In this document: one piece after another, positions 34,104 through 43,592 of the stretch | Layout of the letters: every line of letters begins with the position of its first letter | Numbering within the stretch: the stretch's first letter is position 1 | NCBI RefSeq assembly: GCF_001642575.1 | Contig: NZ_LXNG01000021.1 | Location: 24,270 to 88,269, forward strand | Length of the DNA stretch: 64,000 nucleotides | From: Xanthomonas floridensis | GTDB taxonomy: Bacteria; Pseudomonadota; Gammaproteobacteria; Xanthomonadales; Xanthomonadaceae | Direction of reading: 5' to 3' | Position numbers and translations under genes: made by a program | The notes under the pieces: model-generated | What the model saw: the letters and a program-made list of their open reading frames with translations, nothing else | What the model was told of the DNA's origin: nothing | Databases searched by the model: none

Positions 34104-36596
34104 CTATTTGCCGTCCGCCATTGCCGCATCGAAGACGTTCAATGGCTGCTGGCACCAGCCGCACCCACCGAACTCTGCATATGCCCGGCCGTGTGCCACT
34201 TTCAGCCAGGTCTGCTCGCCGGCAGCAGATTGTCGATCTCCCAGCGCCGTGTAAGCTTCTTTGAGAACCACGTGGAACTGGTAAGCCTCGTTTCCATCAA
34301 GCCGTGGCTTCAAGAGTTGAATGGCTTCCTGCGCATGCCCCTCCAGAAGTTCCGCGCGCGCCTGCATGAGCACGACCATTTCGGCGACCGCAGGCATCGT
34401 TGCCAATGCTGGCCTGGCTAACAGCGTTTTCAATACTTCCCTGGCGGCTTCACCATGGCCCATGCGCTGTCCAATGAGCGCGAGGGATGCCGCAACGACC
34501 GCATCTGAACGCTGCGCAACGCCCTCTTCGCTGTTTGCAATACCTGCGAGCGCCACCGGCACGGCCGAGTCGATGGTCTGCAAGGCGTTGGCGTGCTCGC
34601 CCTTCGCGTATTGTGTCGATGCCTTGGCGACCAGTGACTGTGAGTAACGCGATGAGCTGCGATCGATCGCATTGGAAATGCGCTCCATTTCCGGCAGCGC
34701 CTTGTCGCTGCGATGCTCGTCGAGGTAGATGGATACCTGATCGAAATAGGCGACGTCCAGGCGCCCCTCTGCAGGCCACGAGGCATGGGCGGCCGGAAAG
34801 TCTCTCAGCACCGCAAGGGCCACCGCCTCCCACACCGCAGCCGATGCCAATCCGGAGGCCCTCGCCGACCGGAAGGTTCCCAATGCTTCCCTGGTCTTGC
34901 CCAATGCCAGCTGCATGCGCCCAACCAGCTCGAGCGACAGCGGATCGAAGTCGTAGCGCGACGCCGCTGCGCGCTTGGCGTACACCAATGCCTCTGCGTA
35001 CCGATTACGAACTTCCAGCGCGTATGCAGTGTTCTCGGCTGCGGCAAAATCGTCCGGATACAGATTGGCCATCTGCATCCATTTTTCGTAGGCGTTTGCC
35101 GGGTCCTTGATCTGCGCATACCACGCATCCAGATAGACCTGCTCGCGCGGAGGCAGCTTGGCTCTGAGGCTCAATGCCTTTTCGAGATACGGCAAGCCAA
35201 CCGAGGTTTTTTCCAGGTAGAAATAGCAGCGCGCCACGCCGACATTCGCCAGGGCGAACGTCGGGTCGAGTTCGACAGCCCTGAGGTAATAGTCACGCGC
35301 ACGCAGATAATGGCCGACACCAAATTCGCGCTGGGCCAGTGCGAAGGCGTTCAATGCATCCATGTTTGCGGTAGACACACGCGGCAGCGGCGCAGAGTTC
35401 GCCTTGATGGACGCCAGCGTTTCGCCGAGCCCCTCGCGCAGGTTTGAGCTCACTGTATCGACAGACGTGAGCAGTGATCGCTGGCCGCGACCTTCCGACT
35501 TGTACATGTACACGGTTGCCTGGGTCGCCGGATCCACCACTTCGACGGTAAAGCGCAACTTGCCGCCGATATCCGCAACGCTCGGCAGTATCAAGGCCTT
35601 TGCACCGGCGCGCATCGCAACCTGCGCGCCAAGTGCACGGTCGACTTTGGCGCGCTCGTTCTGCTTCATCAGCTCAAGCATGTCGTGCGCGCGTTTTTCG
35701 GAAATCAGGTTGACGTGCTTGGATTGCTGCAAACTGAGCCGCAGGGCCTGCTGCAGGGGTTCATCGAGCATCGCGCTGTCGGTCAGGTTGTGCAGGTCAC
35801 CCACTACCACCCAGTCACGCTCGGCAAAGGCGATCGCCGGCTGCGGACGAATGAACAACCAGACGGCGATGCCTACCGCCAGTACGACGCACACCTCGGC
35901 CAACAACGCTGCCGGCCGGCGCCAGAGTGGTACGTCGCGCCAGGCTTTTGCGGAATTCTTCGGCACGCGCAGCGGGGTCAGGCCGACTTCGCCGACTTCG
36001 TAGATCTCCATCGGCGTGGGCACGCCCTTGAAGCGCCAGCGGCCGTGCGATTTCCACAGGATGCGTTCAGCGCGATCGCCCAGTTCGCGTGCGGCGCGAT
36101 GCGTCAACGATTCGGCGACGGCCGAGATCAGGATCTGCCCCGGCCGCGCCATCGACATCAGCCGTGCGGCGGTGGGCTTGGCCAGCCCTTCCACTTCCAG
36201 CGGCTTGGCGCCGATGCTCACCGCCTCCTCGCTGTTGCGCCAGGTCAGCACCTCGCCCACGTGCAGGCCCTGTCGCGCGCACAGCGTTTGCGCGTGGGTC
36301 TGGCTCATCGCCTTCAGGCCGCGGGCATAGTCCAGCGCAAAGCCCAGCCCGTCGATAGGGCGGTCGAACAGCAGCAACAGGCCATCGGAGCGGTCGATCA
36401 GGCGGCCGCGCCATTGCTGCTGCAGCTTGACCACCAGGCGGTCATGCTCGCGGAACAGCGCGGCGGCGGCGTTGTCGCCGATGCGTTCGACCAGCGCGGT
36501 CGAATCGCACAGGTCGGTCAGCAACAAGGTGCGCAGACGCGGCGCCTGGATCGCTTCCGACGACGCGTCTTTGCGTGCGTGGGTGCGGGCGCTCAT
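34104..36596 (-). CDS. Class III nucleotide cyclase with TPR repeats (XC_0250-like guanylate cyclase)
   Basis: An 830-aa signalling enzyme. Residues ~20-215 form a class III cyclase domain: Asp28 in LLLTDLCDST and Asp71 in DRSDGLLLLF are the metal ligands. By eye the adenine-selecting Lys is not conserved (IDRSD) and the catalytic Asn is replaced (KPTAARLM), while the Arg is kept. A membrane segment lies near 231-252, followed by ~570 residues of TPR-like helices. It corresponds to XC_0250 of X. campestris, reported to make cyclic GMP, and to a family also called 'putative peptide modification system cyclase'. Its start lies 3 bases after the stop of the GGDEF gene, so the two are one operon. 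Confidence 0.85.
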   Translation of the reverse strand: MSARTHARKDASSEAIQAPRLRTLLLTDLCDSTALVERIGDNAAAALFREHDRLVVKLQQQWRGRLIDRSDGLLLLFDRPIDGLGFALDYARGLKAMSQTHAQTLCARQGLHVGEVLTWRNSEEAVSIGAKPLEVEGLAKPTAARLMSMARPGQILISAVAESLTHRAARELGDRAERILWKSHGRWRFKGVPTPMEIYEVGEVGLTPLRVPKNSAKAWRDVPLWRRPAALLAEVCVVLAVGIAVWLFIRPQPAIAFAERDWVVVGDLHNLTDSAMLDEPLQQALRLSLQQSKHVNLISEKRAHDMLELMKQNERAKVDRALGAQVAMRAGAKALILPSVADIGGKLRFTVEVVDPATQATVYMYKSEGRGQRSLLTSVDTVSSNLREGLGETLASIKANSAPLPRVSTANMDALNAFALAQREFGVGHYLRARDYYLRAVELDPTFALANVGVARCYFYLEKTSVGLPYLEKALSLRAKLPPREQVYLDAWYAQIKDPANAYEKWMQMANLYPDDFAAAENTAYALEVRNRYAEALVYAKRAAASRYDFDPLSLELVGRMQLALGKTREALGTFRSARASGLASAAVWEAVALAVLRDFPAAHASWPAEGRLDVAYFDQVSIYLDEHRSDKALPEMERISNAIDRSSSRYSQSLVAKASTQYAKGEHANALQTIDSAVPVALAGIANSEEGVAQRSDAVVAASLALIGQRMGHGEAAREVLKTLLARPALATMPAVAEMVVLMQARAELLEGHAQEAIQLLKPRLDGNEAYQFHVVLKEAYTALGDRQSAAGEQTWLKVAHGRAYAEFGGCGWCQQPLNVFDAAMADGK

Positions 36597-36599
36597 TGC

Positions 36600-37676
36600 T
36601 CAGCGGGTATCCGGTTCGGGCGCAATGCCGGGAAGCGGCGCAGTGGTCACGGCGAGCGTGTCGTGCATGCACAGCACGTTGCCGCCTTGTCGCTTTGCTT
36701 CGTACAAGGCGCTGTCGGCGAGCGTGTACCAGTCGTTCCAGGCCGCCTCCGCGGCGATCATGCACAGCCCGACGCTGACCGAGCAGCCCTGCTCACCCTG
36801 GCCGTTGCACAGGCGCGCTTCCACCGCGCGCACGATGCACTCGCCGATGTGATGCACCAACTCCGGGGTTCCCTGCGCAACCAGCACGCAGAATTCGTCG
36901 CCACCCAGGCGGCAGGCCAGGTCGCCTTCGGCGATCACCGAACGCAAGGCATGCGCCACGTTCTGCAGCACGCGGTCGCCGGCCAGGTGGCCGAATTCGT
37001 CGTTGATGCGCTTGAAGCGATCGCAATCGATCAGGATCAGCCCCACGCCGGGGACGTTGCCGGCACGCCGGCATTCCTGCAGGTACAGCGCCAGGCCGCG
37101 TCGGTTATGCAGGCCGGTCAACTCATCGGTGCGGCTCAGCTCTTCGGTGTGGTTGAGCTGGTGCGAGGTGACATAGAGATTGTCCAGCGCCGCTTCCAGA
37201 TCGTGGTTGCGACGGCGCAGCTGACGGATCAGCAATTGCTCGTTGTTGACCACGCGCACGATCGAGCGACGCAGGAAATGCGCCACCATCGATGGGTCGT
37301 GGTCCACGAGCCGTTCGAAATCGGCGTGCGTCAGTTCGATCAGGCGGCTGTCCATCGACGCGCTGGCACCGGCACTGCGCGCATGGTCGCCGATCAGCAG
37401 GCCGAGTTCGCCGAAGAATTCGCCAGGTCCCAGATGCTTGAGCATCAGGTCTTCGCCGAAATCCAGATCGATCTGGCCGCTGATCACGATGAACATCTGC
37501 GTGCCCACCGCACCGCGCTCGAACAAGGCGTGACCTGCCGCGACATCGCGGGTACGGCCAAAGCGGGCGAAAAACGCCAGCTCGTCGGCTGTCATTGACG
37601 CATGCAGCCCGTCAGACAGCGTTTTGGCAACGCTCCCCGTCGGTTCGACCGCGCCTGCGGTGTTATGGCAAGTCAT
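36600..37676 (-). CDS. cNMP-binding GGDEF diguanylate cyclase (XC_0249-like)
   Basis: A 358-aa cytosolic protein. Residues ~29-150 are a cyclic-nucleotide-binding domain: PGEFFGELGLLIGDHARSAG is the phosphate-binding cassette with its Arg. A helical linker follows and a GGDEF domain from ~190 to 335 with an intact active site (RLGGDEFCVLV). The product-inhibition I-site RxxD is changed to AEGD, so feedback is probably absent. In X. campestris the homologue binds cyclic GMP made by its neighbour and then raises cyclic di-GMP, which controls biofilm and virulence. AGGAAGAGGG lies just before ATG 37676. Confidence 0.9.
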   Translation of the reverse strand: MTCHNTAGAVEPTGSVAKTLSDGLHASMTADELAFFARFGRTRDVAAGHALFERGAVGTQMFIVISGQIDLDFGEDLMLKHLGPGEFFGELGLLIGDHARSAGASASMDSRLIELTHADFERLVDHDPSMVAHFLRRSIVRVVNNEQLLIRQLRRRNHDLEAALDNLYVTSHQLNHTEELSRTDELTGLHNRRGLALYLQECRRAGNVPGVGLILIDCDRFKRINDEFGHLAGDRVLQNVAHALRSVIAEGDLACRLGGDEFCVLVAQGTPELVHHIGECIVRAVEARLCNGQGEQGCSVSVGLCMIAAEAAWNDWYTLADSALYEAKRQGGNVLCMHDTLAVTTAPLPGIAPEPDTR

Positions 37677-37798
37677 CCCTCTTCCTTAGGCCGGCCTGCA
37701 ACGTTAGCCCATGCGCAAATCCTACCGTAGCCGTCTGTTCAGCACCACATCACAGTCGTTCTCATCAGCAAAGAGACAAAATGACGGGTATGGAACGC

Positions 37799-37827
37799 AA
37801 AAAAGGGGCCCGGTTTCCCGAGCCCCT
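37799..37827 (-). terminator. Rho-independent terminator after aceA
   Basis: On the minus strand a GGGGCTCGG/CCGGGCCCC stem (one wobble or mismatch) with a GAAA-like loop is followed by six T residues. It lies 43 bases past the aceA stop and is a textbook terminator. Confidence 0.8.
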
Positions 37828-37869
37828 CCCCCCCTCCCGGGGTGGCGACATGCGGCGGCCTGCTGCAGG

Positions 37870-39165
37870 CTAGGCCGCCTTCTCGCCGTGGAACTGCTCT
37901 TCTTCGGTGGAGCCGCGCAACGCGGTGGTGGACGACTGGCCCTGCTGGATCGCCTGGGTCACCGCATCGAAGTAGCCGGTGCCGACTTCGCGCTGGTGCT
38001 TGACTGCGGTAAAGCCCATCCCGGCCGCTTCGAATTCGGCCTGTTGCAGTTCGACGAATGCACTCATCTGGCGGCGTGCATAGCCATGCGCCAACTGGAA
38101 CATGCTGTGGTTCAACGCATGGAAGCCGGCCAGGGTGATGAACTGGAACTTGTAGCCGTAGCTGGCCAGCTCGGTCTGGAACCTGGCGATGGTGGCGTCG
38201 TCCAGGTTCTTCTTCCAGTTGAAGCTCGGCGAGCAGTTATAGGCCAGCAGTTTGCCGGGGAACCTGGCGTGGATGGCCTGCGCGAAGGCGCGCGCGAACT
38301 CCAGGTCCGGCTTGCCGGTCTCGCACCAGATCAGGTCGGCGTAGGGTGCATACGCCAGGCCGCGGCTGATCGCCTGGCCCAGTCCGTTGCGGGTCTTGAA
38401 GAAGCCTTCGACGGTGCGCTCGCCGGTGGTGAACGCGCGATCGTTGGCGTCCACGTCGCTGGTGATCAGGTCGGCCGCTTCGGCATCGGTGCGTGCGATC
38501 AGCACGGTCGGCACGCCCAGCACGTCGGCGGCCAGGCGCGCGGCGTTCAACTTCTCGATCGCCTCGCGGGTGGGCACCAGCACCTTGCCGCCCATGTGCC
38601 CGCACTTCTTGACCGAGGCCAGCTGATCTTCGAAATGCACGCCGGCCGCACCGGCTTCGATCATCGCCTTCATCAGTTCGAAGGCGTTGAGCACGCCACC
38701 GAAACCGGCTTCGGCGTCGGCCACGATGGGCTGCAGGAAGTCGATGGTGTCGTTGCCTTCGGCATGGTGCAGCTGATCGGCGCGCAGCAAGGTGTTGTTG
38801 ATGCGCTTGACCACCGCCGGCACCGAGTCTGCCGGGTACAGCGATTGGTCCGGATACATCTGCCCGGCCAGATTGGCATCGGCCGCCACCTGCCAGCCGG
38901 ACAGGTAGATCGCCTTCAGGCCGGCCTTGACCTGCTGCATGGCCTGGTTGCCGGTCAATGCGCCCAGCGCGTTGACGAACGGGGTGGCATGCAACGAGGT
39001 CCACAGCTTGTCGGCGCCCAGCCGCGCCAGCGAGTGCTCCACATGTACGGTGCCGCGCAGGCGCACCACGTCGGCGGCGGTGTAATTGCGGGTGATGCCG
39101 GCCCAGCGCGGGTTGCTGGCCCAGTCCTGCTGCAGGTGTTCGGCGCTTTGCAGTGTGGTGCTCAT
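37870..39165 (-). CDS. aceA: Isocitrate lyase
   Basis: A 431-aa glyoxylate-shunt enzyme that splits isocitrate into succinate and glyoxylate. The active-site motif [14 protein letters not shown] is intact, with the catalytic Cys. [10 protein letters not shown] and [14 protein letters not shown] are other conserved loops. Length matches the bacterial ~430-residue form. ATG 39165 has CAGGAGA at good spacing. The aceB gene is 166 bases upstream on the same strand, so aceB-aceA are probably cotranscribed, with a divergent LysR regulator beyond aceB. Confidence 0.97.
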   Translation of the reverse strand: MSTTLQSAEHLQQDWASNPRWAGITRNYTAADVVRLRGTVHVEHSLARLGADKLWTSLHATPFVNALGALTGNQAMQQVKAGLKAIYLSGWQVAADANLAGQMYPDQSLYPADSVPAVVKRINNTLLRADQLHHAEGNDTIDFLQPIVADAEAGFGGVLNAFELMKAMIEAGAAGVHFEDQLASVKKCGHMGGKVLVPTREAIEKLNAARLAADVLGVPTVLIARTDAEAADLITSDVDANDRAFTTGERTVEGFFKTRNGLGQAISRGLAYAPYADLIWCETGKPDLEFARAFAQAIHARFPGKLLAYNCSPSFNWKKNLDDATIARFQTELASYGYKFQFITLAGFHALNHSMFQLAHGYARRQMSAFVELQQAEFEAAGMGFTAVKHQREVGTGYFDAVTQAIQQGQSSTTALRGSTEEEQFHGEKAA

Positions 39166-39331
39166 CTTGCGTTCTCCTGAAAAGGGACGACGGATGGAAC
39201 GAGGAAGGAAGGCCATGCATGACACGGCATGCGGCATGGCGAAGCCATCGTTGCGTCTGCGCGCAACGGGGGGTGTGCTGCGTTGGGGCGAGTGCAGGGA
39301 CACCGTGGGAGGTGTCGCTGCAACGTGACGA

Positions 39332-40948
39332 TTACTCGATCAGGAGGTACGCCGGCACGGTGAGAAAGTCCGCCAGTTCATCGGCGCGGCTGAGTTCTTC
39401 CAGCAGCGCGATCGCCTCATCGATGCGCGCGGCGCCGGGCAGCGTGCTGGCGGCTCCCAGCCGGGCCGGCAACGCGCGCAGGCTGGCCTGCAACAGTGGC
39501 TGATCGATGGCGGTGCCATCGTCCAGGTGCTGACCGTGATGCAACCATTGCCACAGCTGCGCGCGGCTGATTTCGGCAGTGGCGGCGTCTTCCATCAGGT
39601 GGTGGATCGGCACGCATCCATTGCCGTCCAGCCAGGCGGCCAGATAGCGCACGCAGACTTCGACATTGCCCTCGAAGCCGGCCCGGGTGACGTTGCCCGG
39701 CGAAGGCGCGATCAACATGTCGCGCGTCACCTGCACGTCGTTGCGCAAGACATGCTGCTGGTGCGCGGTGGGCATGTGCTCGTCGAAGATCTTCATCGCC
39801 ACCGGAATCAGCGCCGGATGCGCCACCCAGGTGCCATCGTGCCCGGCGCTGACCTCGCGCAGCTTGTCGGCGCGCACGCGGGCCATGGCCTGTTCGTTGG
39901 CGGCTTCATCGTGGTTGATCGGAATCTGCGCAGCCATGCCGCCCATCGCATGCGCACCGCGGCGGTGGCAGGTCTTGATCAGCAGCTCCGAATAGGCCTT
40001 CAGGAATGGCTGAGTCATGGTGACCTGACCACGCTCGGGCAGCACGCGGTCGCGGTGCGCACGGAAGGTTTTCAGATACGAAAAGATGTAGTCCCAGCGC
40101 CCGCAATTGAGCCCGACGATGCGCTCGCGCAGCGCGTGCAGGATCTCGTCCATCTCGAACACCGCCGGCAGCGTTTCGATCAGCACGGTGACCTTGATCT
40201 GGCCATGCGGCAGGCCGAGCATCGCTTCGATGTGCGACAGCGCGGTCTCCCACAGCGCGGCTTCTTCCATGCTCTGCAGCTTGGGCAGGTACAGGTAGGG
40301 TCCGCGGTCCTTGGCCAACAGCGTGCGGGCGTTGTGGAAGGCGAACAACGCCGCGTCGAACAGGCCGCCGGCCAGCGGCTGGCCATCGACATGGACGTGC
40401 TTTTCGTCCAGGTGCCAGCCGCGCGGGCGCACGATCAACACGGCACGCTCGGCTTCCGGGCGCAACGCGTAATGCTTGCCGTTGGGGGCGTCGAAGCTCA
40501 GATCGCCGCGCACGGCGGCGGCCAGGGTGCGCTGGCCGGCCAGCAGGTTGCGCCAGGTGGGCGCGGTGGAATCCTCGAAATCGGCCATGAACACCTTGGC
40601 GCCGGAGTTCAGCGCGTTGATGACCATCTTGGGGTCGGTCGGGCCGGTGATCTCCACACGGCGGTCCTGCAGCGCCGCCGGCAGCGGAGCCACGCGCCAG
40701 TCGCCGGCGCGGATGGCGCGGGTATCGTCGCGGAAGTCGGGCAACTGGCCGGCATCGAACGCGGCCTGGCGCGCGCGCCGCTGTGCCAGGCGCTGCTGCC
40801 GACCCGGTTCGATGGCGCGGTGCAACGATACCAGCAGGGCCAGCGCGGCCGGCGGCAGCAGCTCGGCCTGCCCTGCAACCTGGGTGGTCAGCGACAGGCC
40901 GGGCGTGGCGCGGTCAGTAGGGCGTGAGGCAAAAGCGGTGGCAGACAT
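39332..40948 (-). CDS. aceB: Malate synthase A
   Basis: A 538-aa enzyme that joins glyoxylate and acetyl-CoA to make malate. Family motifs include [13 protein letters not shown] and [12 protein letters not shown] early, [40 protein letters not shown] in the catalytic barrel (cut here to the idea that Glu/Asp ligands are present), and [13 protein letters not shown] [16 protein letters not shown]. This is the 530-550-residue A isoform. ATG 40948 ([10 protein letters not shown]) is chosen; the frame upstream runs into the divergent promoter. It is the first gene of the aceBA pair. Confidence 0.96.
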   Translation of the reverse strand: MSATAFASRPTDRATPGLSLTTQVAGQAELLPPAALALLVSLHRAIEPGRQQRLAQRRARQAAFDAGQLPDFRDDTRAIRAGDWRVAPLPAALQDRRVEITGPTDPKMVINALNSGAKVFMADFEDSTAPTWRNLLAGQRTLAAAVRGDLSFDAPNGKHYALRPEAERAVLIVRPRGWHLDEKHVHVDGQPLAGGLFDAALFAFHNARTLLAKDRGPYLYLPKLQSMEEAALWETALSHIEAMLGLPHGQIKVTVLIETLPAVFEMDEILHALRERIVGLNCGRWDYIFSYLKTFRAHRDRVLPERGQVTMTQPFLKAYSELLIKTCHRRGAHAMGGMAAQIPINHDEAANEQAMARVRADKLREVSAGHDGTWVAHPALIPVAMKIFDEHMPTAHQQHVLRNDVQVTRDMLIAPSPGNVTRAGFEGNVEVCVRYLAAWLDGNGCVPIHHLMEDAATAEISRAQLWQWLHHGQHLDDGTAIDQPLLQASLRALPARLGAASTLPGAARIDEAIALLEELSRADELADFLTVPAYLLIE

Positions 40949-41067
40949 GTGGGAGATCCTTGTGCGTACGGACCTGCACCGTGCGCCGAGGCGCATTATT
41001 TGACAAAGCAGTTTTATCAATGCTGTAAATAAGCTCAACTTATACCTGACTCATTGACAGCTGTCCG

Positions 41068-42024
41068 ATGGCGCCAACTCCGCGTTTTTCCTACAAATCC
41101 GACCGGCTCAAGCCACTGCGTGCGTTCTGCCAGACGGTGCGCCTGGGGTCTGTCTCACGGGCAGCTGAGGCGCTTTACGTCAGTCAGCCGGCGGTGACGT
41201 TGCAGCTGCAGGCGCTGGAGCGCGATCTGGGGGTGCCCTTGTTCGAACGCTCCGGGCGACGCCTGGCGCCCAGCCGCGAGGGCCAGCTGCTGTACGACAT
41301 GGCGCTGCCACTGGTGGAAAGCCTGGACGGGCTGGAAGCCAGCTTTCGCGAGAAGGTCCGCGGGCTGGATGCCGGCGAACTCACCATTGCCGCCAACAGC
41401 TCCACCATCCTGTACCTGCTGCCGCGCATCGTGGAGAACTTCCGCGCGCGCCACCCGGATGTGCGGCTGACCCTGCACAACGCGATTAGCGCCGATGGCA
41501 CCGACCTGTTGCGCGAGGATGCGGTGGACCTGGCGGTCGGCTCAATGCTGGATGTGCCGGCCGACCTGTCCTACGCGCCGGTGTATCGCTTCGAGCAATT
41601 GCTGATCACCCCACCCGATCATCCGCTGGCGCGCAAGGCCAACGTGACGCTGCAGGATCTCTCGCCCTATCCGCTGATCCTGCCGCCGCGCCGGCAGGTC
41701 ACCTACCGCCTAGTCGACCTGATCTTCCAGCAGGCCCGCGTGCCGTACACCGTGGCGCTGGAGGTGGGTGGCTGGGAGGTGATCAAACAATATGTGGCGA
41801 TGGGCATGGGCATTTCCATCGTCACCGCGATCTGTGTGACCGATGCCGATCGCGACCGGCTTGCCACGCGCTCGCTGAAGGATTTTTTCCCCACCCGCAG
41901 CTATGGCGTGGTGGTGCGCAAGGGCAAGTACCTGTCGCCGCAGGCGCGCGCGTTCATTGAACTGATCCAGCCGGATCTGTTTACCCCGCGCGGCTACGAC
42001 GAAGGCGGTGATTCCGAGCGTTGA
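41068..42024 (+). CDS. LysR-family regulator divergent from aceBA
   Basis: A 318-aa LysR regulator. The DNA-binding helix-turn-helix is in residues ~12-75 (LGSVSRAAEALYVSQPAVTLQLQALERDLGVPLFER). The effector domain begins near LTIAANSSTILYLLPRIVENF, in the style of CysB-like members. It lies 119 bases from the aceB start and is divergent, so it most likely controls the glyoxylate shunt; the effector is unknown. TTATACCTGA in the intergenic region could be part of its binding site or a promoter. The start is at ATG 41068. Confidence 0.87.
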   Translation: MAPTPRFSYKSDRLKPLRAFCQTVRLGSVSRAAEALYVSQPAVTLQLQALERDLGVPLFERSGRRLAPSREGQLLYDMALPLVESLDGLEASFREKVRGLDAGELTIAANSSTILYLLPRIVENFRARHPDVRLTLHNAISADGTDLLREDAVDLAVGSMLDVPADLSYAPVYRFEQLLITPPDHPLARKANVTLQDLSPYPLILPPRRQVTYRLVDLIFQQARVPYTVALEVGGWEVIKQYVAMGMGISIVTAICVTDADRDRLATRSLKDFFPTRSYGVVVRKGKYLSPQARAFIELIQPDLFTPRGYDEGGDSER

Positions 42025-42117
42025 GGGAATGGCGCTGCAGTGGCGCGACCACCGCAGCACAGCTCGGCACACCTGGTCCTACAGGTGTATCGACACGTTT
42101 TGCCGCAGACTGCCGCC

Positions 42118-42843
42118 ATGCCCTCGCACAGCCAATCCCACTACGCGCAATTGCCACCGCCGCCCGAGTTGCGTACCCAGCTGCGTTGCAGCTGGCGTTA
42201 TCGGCAAGGTGTGGCCACTACGCCGGTACGGGTGTTGCCCGACGGCTGTGTCGACCTGATCTGGGATGGCGCTTCATTGTTCGTCGCCGGCCCCGACCAA
42301 GCCGCAACCATGGCCTGCGTAGCCCCCGGCAACGTGCTCACCGGCGTGCGATTGACGGCAGGGGCGGCCGCCGGTGTGCTCGGTCTTCCGCTGCACCACA
42401 TCGCCGACCAGCGCGTGGCACTGGATGCGCTGTGGGGGCGCGGTGCGGGCGACTGGCAACAGAAGCTGCGCGATGGCGCCGACGTGTTGCAGACATTGCA
42501 CGCGCTGTGTCGGCAGCACGCAGCACCCGTGGATCGGCAGATGGCACTCACCTTCGCACAGCTGGCCGGAGCAGCGGCGCCACGCCTGCCTGCGGTGTGC
42601 GCAAGCCTGGAGATCAGCGAGCGCCAGCTACGGCGGCGCTGCCACGCCGCGTTCGGTTATGGCCCCAAGACGCTGGAGCGGATCTTGCGGCTGCAGCGTT
42701 TCCTGCGGCTGGTTGGCAGCCAGCCCACGCTGACCGCCGCTGCGCTGGAGGCCGGGTATGGCGATGCGCCGCATCTGGTGCGCGATGCGCGCCAGCTGGC
42801 CGGTTTGAGTCCGCGCGAGCTGGTGCAGCAGCACGCGCCGTGA
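42118..42843 (+). CDS. AraC-family regulator
   Basis: A 241-aa regulator. The N-terminal ~110 residues form an AraC-associated sensing domain beginning YRQGVATTPVRVLPDGCVDLIWDG, as in DUF6597-type proteins. The C-terminal AraC DNA-binding domain has two helix-turn-helices, the first around LEISERQLRRRCHAAFGYGPKTLERILRLQRFL and the second near ALEAGYGDAPHLVRDARQLAGLSP. It probably controls the adjacent VOC-family gene. ATG 42118 is preferred to 42040 because the extra residues are not conserved-looking. Confidence 0.82.
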   Translation: MPSHSQSHYAQLPPPPELRTQLRCSWRYRQGVATTPVRVLPDGCVDLIWDGASLFVAGPDQAATMACVAPGNVLTGVRLTAGAAAGVLGLPLHHIADQRVALDALWGRGAGDWQQKLRDGADVLQTLHALCRQHAAPVDRQMALTFAQLAGAAAPRLPAVCASLEISERQLRRRCHAAFGYGPKTLERILRLQRFLRLVGSQPTLTAAALEAGYGDAPHLVRDARQLAGLSPRELVQQHAP

Positions 42844-42916
42844 TGGCCGTTTTCGCCAAGCCGCCAGGGTGCTGCACAGGGCAGGCTGTGCAACCGCCAA
42901 CCGCGAGGACATCGCC

Positions 42917-43279
42917 ATGCAACACAGCGCACAGCATCACCGTATCGACTACCTGGAATTTGCCGTGACCTCCATCGCCACCGCCAAGGCGTTCTACGCT
43001 GCGGCGTTCGACTGGACGTTCCAGGACTATGGCCCGGACTATTGCGAGTTCCGCGATGGCCGCCTGAGCGGCGGCTTCTTCCATGGCGTGCCGCAACCAG
43101 GTGGCGCCCTGGTGGTCCTGGCCTCGGACGATCTGGCGGCCTCCCAGGCACGCATCGAAGCCGCTGGCGGCACCATCACCCGCCCGGCGTTCGCATTCCC
43201 GGGCGGGCGGCGTTTCCATTTCACCGACCCGCACGGGTACGCGCTGGCGGTGTGGACACAGGATGCTGCCGGCGCGTGA
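42917..43279 (+). CDS. VOC/glyoxalase-family protein
   Basis: A 120-aa vicinal-oxygen-chelate protein with the two beta-alpha-beta-beta-beta modules of the family: IDYLEFAVTSIATAKAFYAAAFDWTF opens the first, and LVVLASDDLAASQARIEAAGG opens the second, ending FHFTDPHGYALAVW. The first metal-ligand His of the classical family is replaced (DYLEF), so activity is uncertain. GAGGAC precedes ATG 42917. It lies 73 bases after the AraC gene on the same strand and is likely part of the same unit. Confidence 0.85.
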   Translation: MQHSAQHHRIDYLEFAVTSIATAKAFYAAAFDWTFQDYGPDYCEFRDGRLSGGFFHGVPQPGGALVVLASDDLAASQARIEAAGGTITRPAFAFPGGRRFHFTDPHGYALAVWTQDAAGA

Positions 43280-43592
43280 GCCGCGCCGACACGATTGCCG
43301 CCGACTGCGCGTAAACATTCTCAGCCTTCCGCGGTGCAGGGACGCAACCAGCGACAGGCACGTTGGCCGTTGCCGCTGCGCTTACGTGCACGCAGCGTAC
43401 TCGAGCGCAATGGCGATGTTGAACGCCTGCCGGTGCGCACAGGCACATTGCGGCGGCTGGCAGACCGTCGCAAGTCAGCCAGCGGCGCATGGACGGCACG
43501 AACAGCGCGCAAGATGAAAGCGGCACGGCCGCTTCGGAGCACAGCGCCGCACCCGCCTGCGCACGCACGCGCCGCCGTGTTGCAAGCGGTGC
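43280..43592. other. Gene-free interval
   Basis: About 313 bases between the VOC gene and the convergent TetR gene. I see no gene, no clear terminator and no repeat related to those elsewhere in the window. Confidence 0.45.
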
